Notes under the pieces: generated by a model
What the model was told of the DNA's origin: nothing
What the model saw: the letters and a program-made list of their open reading frames with translations, nothing else
Databases searched by the model: none
Shown: positions 10,529 through 16,770 of the stretch, piece by piece
Position numbering within the stretch: the stretch's first letter is position 1
How the letters are laid out: each line of letters starts with the position of its first letter
Program-made: the position numbers and the translations under genes
Assembly: GCA_025998875.1 (NCBI GenBank)
Contig: AP024675.1
Span: 434,001 to 498,000 of the forward strand
DNA: 64,000 nt
Direction of reading: 5' to 3'
Source: Bacteroidota bacterium
GTDB lineage: Bacteria; Bacteroidota; Rhodothermia; JANXDC01

Positions 10529-10999
10529 TCAGAGCTCGATCTGGACCACCGCTTCCTCGATTTCCTCATAGGCCAGCCGCACCGATCCCTTCGAGGTCTG
10601 GAGCATCACACCGTACTCATCGGCCTCCTGGATGCGGCCCAGCAGGGTATCGGTCCTGCCCTCCGGGCCCAAACGCCGCACCCGGAGCAGACGGCCCACG
10701 TTTTTGCGATACTGCCAGGGCCACTGCAGAGGCCGATCCACACCGGGGGAGGAGACCTCCAGCCGGTACCTTCCCTCGATGAAATCCTCCAGGTCCAGTC
10801 GCTGTTCCACCTCCAGACTCAGTGCGGCGCACTCGTCGGCCGTGATCCCCCGTTCGGTATCCACGTAGATCGTTACGACCCGACCGTTGCGAAACCCCCG
10901 CACGGCGACTTCCACCAGATAATAGGGCCGTCCGTGCAGGATTTCCCGCATGATCGCCTCGACCCGCTCCTGGATGGCTTCGTTGGTCATCTCGGGCAT
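10529..10999 (-). CDS. rimP: Ribosome maturation factor RimP
   Basis: 156 residues from MPEMTNEAIQ. The fold is recognisable from the YYLVEVAVRGF strand, GVDRPLQWPWQYRKNVGRLL and a C-terminal SH3-like strand ending EEAVVQIEL. It helps 30S assembly. An ATG three codons later (10990) is an equally plausible start. It is the first gene of the rimP-nusA-infB operon. The leader holds a promoter at 11055-11087 and a T-tailed hairpin directly before the start codon. Confidence 0.94.
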   Translation of the reverse strand: MPEMTNEAIQERVEAIMREILHGRPYYLVEVAVRGFRNGRVVTIYVDTERGITADECAALSLEVEQRLDLEDFIEGRYRLEVSSPGVDRPLQWPWQYRKNVGRLLRVRRLGPEGRTDTLLGRIQEADEYGVMLQTSKGSVRLAYEEIEEAVVQIEL

Positions 11000-11000
11000 C

Positions 11001-11035
11001 AAAACAAAAAAAGTGGGCTTTGCGAAATCCCACTT
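11001..11035 (-). terminator. Hairpin plus T-tract in the rimP leader (candidate attenuator)
   Basis: A 7-bp stem (11029-11035 with 11011-11017) around an 11-nt loop is followed on the minus strand by CCCACTT running into TTTTTGTTTT, ending 1 nt before the rimP ATG. This has the form of an intrinsic terminator. It lies downstream of the predicted rimP promoter, so it would act on the operon's own transcript as well as on read-through from the TonB-like gene. Confidence 0.7.
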
Positions 11036-11054
11036 CTTTCTTTTTTTCGCAACG

Positions 11055-11087
11055 CAAAGATACGAAAGCACGCAGAGGAGCTGCAAA
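11055..11087 (-). promoter_or_regulatory. Bacteroidota-type promoter for rimP-nusA-infB
   Basis: On the minus strand TTTG (11087-11084) is separated by 21 nt from TATCTTTG (11062-11055). This fits the Bacteroidota housekeeping consensus of TTTG at -33 and TAnnTTTG at -7. Predicted transcription start is near 11048, about 50 nt before the rimP ATG. It lies immediately after the stop of the upstream TonB-like gene. Confidence 0.72.
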
Positions 11088-12032
11088 TCACTCAAACTGT
11101 ACGGGGACCCGCAAACGACGGCCGAATAGACGGGGCTCGGAGACGGAAATCTGCTCCAGTATGGTCCGCAACTCGCGCAAAAAGGCGTTTCGCAGATCCG
11201 CCTCCCCGGCCCGCAGGTCCACCTCCTGAAAACGCAGCACGCGCACCTCCCCCTCTTCGGAGATGAGCACATGCACCGCTACACGACCCCGCAGCAAGGG
11301 ATCCTGAGCCCGGTATCGGCTGTAGAGGCGATCCAGCTCGGTTCGATAGGCCTGTAAAATGGGCAGAAACAGCGTTTCCACGGGCACCACGGCCTCCGGA
11401 AGCGCATTCCCCTCTCTTACCCCCCGCCCATCCCCGACCCCACCGGCCGTGCCCGCCCCCCGCCCGCCGCCCCAGCCCCAGAGGCGGCGCAACAACCGGT
11501 TGGCGGTGAGCGCGTCGGCCGAGGAAGCCCGTGATCCGACCACCATCCCGGAACCCACCTCCGGCGGCAGAATCGCCTGCGATGTCGATGTGCGCGCAGG
11601 CGCCGTTATGGGGCGGGTCAGCAGGCCCGGATCTACATCCGGACGGGGAGGTTCGTACAGGCTTCGCGTTCGGCCCAGCCGATCCACAGGATTGGAGCTT
11701 CCGCCGGGTCTATCGTCGTGACCATGCACCTGAATCGATGCGGTTCTGGAGGCGACGTATCGGGGCAGCACGAGCTCAGCCCGCAGGAGTGCACGCTCCG
11801 AGAAGCCCGACAGGGGAAACGGACCGGACCAGGACATCGGGCGAGACTGCCCCCGTTCGAGCCGCTGCACACCCACCCCTATGGCCAGCCCCGAAAGGAA
11901 AAACAGACTCAGGATAAGCAGCAGGCGCGCCAGATGTGCCGGAGAGGGAAGAGGCCGTAATACGCTCCGCAGATCGACCGGTGGGCGATCTTCCGGTTCC
12001 AGGTAGACCTCTATGCGGTATCCGTGGCTCAT
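11088..12032 (-). CDS. TonB/AgmX-like periplasmic energy-coupling protein
   Basis: 314 residues: a short cytoplasmic N-terminus, one transmembrane segment at about residues 34-53 (LARLLLILSLFFLSGLAIGV), and a long low-complexity periplasmic linker with a Gly-rich stretch. A C-terminal domain has the RGRVAVHVLISEEGEVRVL pattern typical of TonB or AgmX/PglI C-terminal domains. It is last in an ExbB-ExbD-ExbD operon and its ATG overlaps the preceding stop as ATGA, so a force-transmitting role is likely. The partner on the outer-membrane side is unknown. It differs enough from classical TonB that I give no symbol. Confidence 0.75.
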   Translation of the reverse strand: MSHGYRIEVYLEPEDRPPVDLRSVLRPLPSPAHLARLLLILSLFFLSGLAIGVGVQRLERGQSRPMSWSGPFPLSGFSERALLRAELVLPRYVASRTASIQVHGHDDRPGGSSNPVDRLGRTRSLYEPPRPDVDPGLLTRPITAPARTSTSQAILPPEVGSGMVVGSRASSADALTANRLLRRLWGWGGGRGAGTAGGVGDGRGVREGNALPEAVVPVETLFLPILQAYRTELDRLYSRYRAQDPLLRGRVAVHVLISEEGEVRVLRFQEVDLRAGEADLRNAFLRELRTILEQISVSEPRLFGRRLRVPVQFE

Positions 12033-12508
12033 GTCTTCCTGCCCATCGGACGGACAAGCAGGGAAACCCGCTCAAAACCAGCCTGACTTATGGTATAGAG
12101 CACGGGAGCTATGAGCCCATAGCGCATCCCCGCGGGGGCCAGAAGGACACAGGAGAGCTCCACTGCCCCCCCCTGAGTTGATCCCCACCGGACCTCTTGC
12201 AGGGCGGCATGCAGGGCGGGCAGGAACCACTCATTCGGCCCCAGCTCTTCGATAGCGGAGAGCGCCAGCACGGGCTTTCCTCCTACGTAGAGGAAGCTGC
12301 TGTCGATGGCAATCACCACACCCGAGCCGGCCAGCACGGGGGCGTTCGCCTCGGGCAAAAGGTCCGTGTAGGGCACCCCGAGCCGATCCTCGGCCCACAC
12401 CAGGGTGCTCAGCATAAAAAGCAGCAGAATAAAGAGCACATCCAGTAGAGGCGTCAACACACCCGCCTCCGCGTGCCGATTGAGTCGATGGATGGCCAAA
12501 CGCCTCAT
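12029..12508 (-). CDS. exbD: ExbD/TolR family protein with intact membrane Asp
   Basis: 159 residues: one N-terminal transmembrane helix with the family motif LTPLLDVLFILL, in which Asp23 is the proton-carrying residue of ExbD/TolR/MotB-type stators. A periplasmic ExbD-like domain follows (LYVGGKPVLALSAIEEL, MRYGLIAPVLYTISQAGF). It starts in an ATGA overlap with the preceding ExbD-like gene. ExbD proteins form a dimer inside an ExbB pentamer, so the two tandem copies may form a heterodimer. Confidence 0.88.
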   Translation of the reverse strand: MRRLAIHRLNRHAEAGVLTPLLDVLFILLLFMLSTLVWAEDRLGVPYTDLLPEANAPVLAGSGVVIAIDSSFLYVGGKPVLALSAIEELGPNEWFLPALHAALQEVRWGSTQGGAVELSCVLLAPAGMRYGLIAPVLYTISQAGFERVSLLVRPMGRKT

Positions 12509-12993
12509 TGTAGCGCAAGCGCTAGGGTAATCCGCTGACCCCATGGCTCCGGCATGGCCTGCAAGGCCTGCAGCGCCTCCACAAGGAGCTGATAGGATAC
12601 CTGGGGATCAGCGGCAAGCTGGATCACCCCCGCAGGCCGGGACGGGCGGGCAAGGTAACGCAGTAACGCCTGCTGCACCTGCGGCCAGGGCACGAAATCC
12701 GCATCCCGGCTCGGGAAACGCTCTACCAATCGGTTTCCCTCCAGGGGGTCGAAGAGGTATACCCCCTCCGGATCCAGCCATACGCGCAGAGCCGGGGCAT
12801 CGGGTGGGCTCAGCGGGGGGTCGGCCGTAGCGGACTCCTCGGCCTGGGGCCACCAGAGCACAATCGCCCGCAGATCCTCCAGGCGTGCCGTACTGGCCAG
12901 CAGCACAAGCAGCACGAGCAAGAGGTTCAGCACGGCCATCAGACCGAGTGCGACGGGAGCGTGGAGGCGTCTCTGGCTGAATCGGCGCCGCAT
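12505..12993 (-). CDS. ExbD/TolR-like protein with Asn in place of the membrane Asp
   Basis: 162 residues: a basic N-terminus, a transmembrane helix at about residues 13-34 (LGLMAVLNLLLVLLVLLAST) and a periplasmic ExbD-like domain ending VIQLAADPQVSYQLLVEALQ. Aligned without gaps to the next gene, Asn23 sits exactly at the Asp23 position, so the usual proton carrier is absent. ATG 12993 lies 4 nt after the exbB stop; a GTG at 13011 would overlap exbB. This copy probably partners the Asp-bearing ExbD rather than working alone. Confidence 0.82.
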   Translation of the reverse strand: MRRRFSQRRLHAPVALGLMAVLNLLLVLLVLLASTARLEDLRAIVLWWPQAEESATADPPLSPPDAPALRVWLDPEGVYLFDPLEGNRLVERFPSRDADFVPWPQVQQALLRYLARPSRPAGVIQLAADPQVSYQLLVEALQALQAMPEPWGQRITLALALQ

Positions 12994-12997
12994 GGGC

Positions 12998-13684
12998 TCA
13001 TCCCAGTACACGCTCGATGAGTCTTCCGCCGAAGGCCTCCAGCTCGTCGTAGCGCTGCTCCAGATAGTGCTGCAGAAAGCTGTAGGCCAGCAGGCTCGGA
13101 ATGGCCACCATGAGCCCGCCCATGGTGGTCACCATCGCTGTGGCGATGCTGCGCGAGAGTATGGCCACGCGCTCGGCCGGTGGCAGCACAACCGAACCCA
13201 GGTTGTGGAAGGCCAGAATCAACCCATAGATGGTACCGGCCAGCCCGATGAGCGTGGCCACATGGGCGATCATGTTCAGATGGCGCACCCCGCGTTCCAG
13301 GCTCGGCGCGGCCTCGAGCAACGCCGTTTCCACGGCGGCGCGCAGACGAGCCTCCTCACCCCCGCTCAGATAGACCCGTACCACCGCTTCCCCCAGACGC
13401 CCGATCAGCCGTGGCCGCAGTCTCCCAAAGAGCTCCAGCAGGCGATCCCAGCTGCGCTCCCTGAGCATAGGCTCCAGCATGCGTTCCAGCGCTCTGTAGT
13501 CGACGCGCAGGCTACGCCAGAACACCCAGAAGCGCTCCACGCTTACCACAAGCGCCCACAAAAAGAGCAACAAAAGCACCCACATGAACACCCATCCGTC
13601 GGCGGGCGGGAGCACCTGTCCGCTGTGATCGGTCTGGCTCCAGAAACGGAACTGATCCCAGAAAACCCCCCAGAAGGAACGCAT
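12998..13684 (-). CDS. exbB: MotA/TolQ/ExbB family proton-channel protein
   Basis: 228 residues with three predicted transmembrane helices: about residues 31-52, then TLIGLAGTIYGLILAF near 145, then TTMGGLMVAIPSLLAYSFL near 190. The Thr residues and the VAIP turn in helices 2-3 are the conserved proton-path features of ExbB/TolQ. It would form the pentameric stator around the ExbD dimer and use proton motive force. It starts 6 nt after the small secreted gene. Confidence 0.92.
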   Translation of the reverse strand: MRSFWGVFWDQFRFWSQTDHSGQVLPPADGWVFMWVLLLLFLWALVVSVERFWVFWRSLRVDYRALERMLEPMLRERSWDRLLELFGRLRPRLIGRLGEAVVRVYLSGGEEARLRAAVETALLEAAPSLERGVRHLNMIAHVATLIGLAGTIYGLILAFHNLGSVVLPPAERVAILSRSIATAMVTTMGGLMVAIPSLLAYSFLQHYLEQRYDELEAFGGRLIERVLG

Positions 13685-13690
13685 ACCCCT

Positions 13691-13957
13691 TTATCGCCCC
13701 CGAAGCCCGGTATCCGGATTACGCACACGACGCGGACGCTCAAGCATCATCTCCGGCCTGTGGAACATCGCCCCCCGAGGCCCCAGCAGGGGTCCGGAGG
13801 GAACCCGATACATCACGGCAAGCGCAGGAGGCGCCTCCGCACGGGCGCGCACGACCACGGGATCGGTCCAGAGGGGCAATCTGGATTCCGATCCGCTTTG
13901 CGCGTTCAGCACCAAAGGCGCAAGCCCAATGCACAGAAGCGCAACGAGATATCGCAT
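13691..13957 (-). CDS. Small exported protein in the ExbB/ExbD operon
   Basis: 88 residues. A signal peptide (MRYLVALLCIGLAPLVLNAQ) precedes a short Pro/Arg-rich mature part with no recognised domain. The ATG shares one base with the stop of the TPR gene (TGATG), and exbB begins 6 nt downstream, so it is almost certainly co-expressed with the motor genes. A periplasmic accessory or assembly role is inference from position. Confidence 0.7.
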   Translation of the reverse strand: MRYLVALLCIGLAPLVLNAQSGSESRLPLWTDPVVVRARAEAPPALAVMYRVPSGPLLGPRGAMFHRPEMMLERPRRVRNPDTGLRGR

Positions 13958-16770
13958 CACTGCATCCCCACCAGTCGACTGATCGCCTGTTGGAGCTCCG
14001 AATCCACGTATCCGGATGGCCCTAAGATTGCACGGGCCCGCTGAATCCAGCGAGCTCGATCCGCCGGCCGGCTGGCCTGATCGGCCAGCCCCACCCACAA
14101 CCAGGCCACCGCATTTCGAGCCCAGGAATCGTATTCGGGTTCCCGGCGCAGAAGCCGGATAGCCCCCTGTTCCAGTTTTTCCACCTGCGCTGGATCGTAA
14201 CGCTGACCCCGGTGGCGATAGGTGTAGTGCGCCCATCGCAACTCGGCCCGCAACACCAGGGGCTCTACGTCCTCCAGCTCCAGAGCGGCAAGCCCGGAGG
14301 CCAGATTGCGAATCTGCGCGTAGAGCGCCTCGATGGCTTTCTCCGGCGCCTGAGAGGCTCCTTCGGTGGCCTCCCAGAACTGATCGAGCCGATATCGCAA
14401 CAGCTCCCGGGCGGCGCGGACCTCATGAGGCAGGGGAATCGGCGCTCTGGAGATGCCGTTGCGGACGATCCACTCCAACTGGACAACAGCGCGATCCCGC
14501 AGACCCCGCCGGGCCAGGCCTTGTGCCAGCTCCCAGAGGGCCCATCCCGTACGCGGATCGTTCGGATAGGCCTGCGCAAAGCGCTCCAGCACCGCCTCGG
14601 CCGAATCCAACTCCCCCACCTGCATCCAGGCCAATCCCTTCAGCAACCAGGCGCTGCTTTGCCAGAGATTGCCCCCTTCCACCTCCGGCAATGGCACAAG
14701 ACAAGCCAGTGCGGAGTCCGCTCGGCCCATCCGGTAAAACCAGCGCGCCGCCTCGTATCCGGCCCGGGGCAACCCGAGACGGGCGGCCTGAGCCCACCGG
14801 GAGGCGGCCAGATCCGCACGCTCCGTTTCCGCAAATACGATGGCCTCCTCGACCGGAGCGCGCAGGGAATCGGGAATCACATCCAGGGGAATGGCCGGCG
14901 AAGGAAAGGGATCTTCCAGAAGGCGCACAGCCCCCAGCCAGGAGCGCCATGCCGAGGCCCCCGCTCCCAGCAGGGAGATCGCTTCCTCCAGGGCCGGGAG
15001 CAACTCGCCCCATCGGGAGATGCTGTCGGCCTCAAAAGCCAGGGTGGCCGTATAGTAGATCGCCCGCTCGATCCAGCGGGCCGCTTCGGCCGGATTGTTG
15101 TGACGCAGCAGATCGGCGAGCACGGTCGCATAGCCCACATGCAGGGAAAGCGCCTCCCGGGCCCAGGCGCGCACCCGGGGATCGCCGGATGCCGGATGGG
15201 TTCCAGGGGGGCCGTAGGCCCGCCAGAAGGCCTCCGTCAGCAGGGCAAGCCGGGTGGTGGTCTCCATCCATTGGGGGGCCTGACGTTCCGGATGCAGCCG
15301 GTGTCGCCGTTCCTGCAGCCGACGGATCCACCCCCAGGCCAGAGCCGGCGCCCGGGGATGATCGGGCTGCAGCCGGAGCGCTGCCTGATAGAAGGCCGAG
15401 CCATCTGGAAGCCGCTCGGCGATCTGGATCAGCAACTCCACCGGCTCCAGCCCCGCCTCAGGAGCCCAGCGCAGGACCGCCTCCGGATTGGCGTCGGGCA
15501 TCTGGGCCCAAAGCGCTACCACCTCACCGAGCGCCGCTTTGCGCACCTCCTGAGGTAGGCTATCCCGCAGAGCCTCCGCCCAGACCGCAAGCGCGGCCCG
15601 AAGTCCATGCTCCATCTTGGCCTGACGGGCGCGCTCCGCGTAACGATAGAAGCGATAGCCCGGGGCCTGGCGCAGGGATACATCGCCCAGCAGAAGCGCC
15701 CGTGCGGCTTCGAGTTCAAGGGCGCTCATCCCCTGCAGCGGACCCGGGTGCTCAATGGCCTTCAGCCACGCCTCCCGCTGCATCGGCGACAGGGGGACCT
15801 GCTCCACTACAGCCAGCAGGGCAGGAGCCAGATCGCGCAGGATCTCGGCCCGGTCCAAGGGATCGGAGGGCAACTCGGCCAGCGCGTTGTCGATCAGAAT
15901 ACGGGCCCGCGCGGTAAGGCCCATCCGAAGGGCCAGCATCACGGCCTCGGATCCGGAAAGCTGGCGCAGCAGAGGCGTCCAGCGCGCCATCGCGCGAGCG
16001 GAATCCCCCCTTTCGGCCTCCAGAATCCCAAGGCGCCAGAGGGCCCGGGCCCTGAGGGGACTGCCGAGCAGAGCCTCATAGGCCCGTCGCGCCGAGGCCG
16101 TATCTCCTTCCTCCTCCAGCATCCAGGCCCGCAGGAAATCCCCTTCCGGACCCGGGGGCAGCACAGCGCGCGCTTCCTGAAAACGGCCCCGCTCCATGGC
16201 CCATCGGGCCAGGAGCAGACGCGCCCGATAGGTCAGCGAATCCGTGGCGGGCATGTAGGCCAGGAGCTCCAGACGCCGGGACCAGGAGACGGAATCCGGC
16301 AGGATCCGCAGCAGCCGAAAACCCGCGGCGGCCGCATACGGGGAATCCGGATCCCTGAGCAGGCGCTCGTACAGGGCACCGGCCTTGTCCAGCTGTCCGA
16401 ACCGGAGCCAGGATTCGGCCGCAAAATAAAGCACATCATCTCGCGGCTCCAGATACGGGGCATAGGCCTCTTCTAGCTCCTCAAACCACCGGGCTGCCTC
16501 CGCCCAGCGGCCGGCCTCGTAGAGCCCGACCCCCGTGCGCAGATCTTGCTGCCACAAACGGAGACGCGCCTGTGGGTCTACTTTCGATAACACAGCCCGC
16601 CGTATGGAGCGCAGATCGAGGAGACCGGCACGGGGCACGGCCACTTTAGCCCGGCGGGCCTCCTGCATCCACCCCTGAGAGGCCCGACCCACCCAGGCCG
16701 TATCGGCTGGCTGAGCCGCCGAAAGCAGAGGAAAAAGCCACAGCAGGATGAGAAGCATCTTAATGCGCAT
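13957..16770 (-). CDS. Exported tetratricopeptide-repeat protein of the ExbB/ExbD operon
   Basis: 937 residues: an N-terminal signal peptide (MRIKMLLILLWLFPLLSAAQ) then almost entirely helical TPR-like repeats. Examples are GLYEAGRWAEAARWFEELEEA near residue 80, SWLRFGQLDKAGALYERLL, and further groups up to QVGELDSAEAVLERFAQAYP. It overlaps the polA stop by 11 nt, and the next small gene begins in its stop. Exported TPR proteins accompany ExbB/ExbD/TonB-type motors in several phyla and probably act as scaffolds. No catalytic motif is visible. An ATG at 16758 is an alternative start without overlap. Confidence 0.82.
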   Translation of the reverse strand: MRIKMLLILLWLFPLLSAAQPADTAWVGRASQGWMQEARRAKVAVPRAGLLDLRSIRRAVLSKVDPQARLRLWQQDLRTGVGLYEAGRWAEAARWFEELEEAYAPYLEPRDDVLYFAAESWLRFGQLDKAGALYERLLRDPDSPYAAAAGFRLLRILPDSVSWSRRLELLAYMPATDSLTYRARLLLARWAMERGRFQEARAVLPPGPEGDFLRAWMLEEEGDTASARRAYEALLGSPLRARALWRLGILEAERGDSARAMARWTPLLRQLSGSEAVMLALRMGLTARARILIDNALAELPSDPLDRAEILRDLAPALLAVVEQVPLSPMQREAWLKAIEHPGPLQGMSALELEAARALLLGDVSLRQAPGYRFYRYAERARQAKMEHGLRAALAVWAEALRDSLPQEVRKAALGEVVALWAQMPDANPEAVLRWAPEAGLEPVELLIQIAERLPDGSAFYQAALRLQPDHPRAPALAWGWIRRLQERRHRLHPERQAPQWMETTTRLALLTEAFWRAYGPPGTHPASGDPRVRAWAREALSLHVGYATVLADLLRHNNPAEAARWIERAIYYTATLAFEADSISRWGELLPALEEAISLLGAGASAWRSWLGAVRLLEDPFPSPAIPLDVIPDSLRAPVEEAIVFAETERADLAASRWAQAARLGLPRAGYEAARWFYRMGRADSALACLVPLPEVEGGNLWQSSAWLLKGLAWMQVGELDSAEAVLERFAQAYPNDPRTGWALWELAQGLARRGLRDRAVVQLEWIVRNGISRAPIPLPHEVRAARELLRYRLDQFWEATEGASQAPEKAIEALYAQIRNLASGLAALELEDVEPLVLRAELRWAHYTYRHRGQRYDPAQVEKLEQGAIRLLRREPEYDSWARNAVAWLWVGLADQASRPADRARWIQRARAILGPSGYVDSELQQAISRLVGMQ

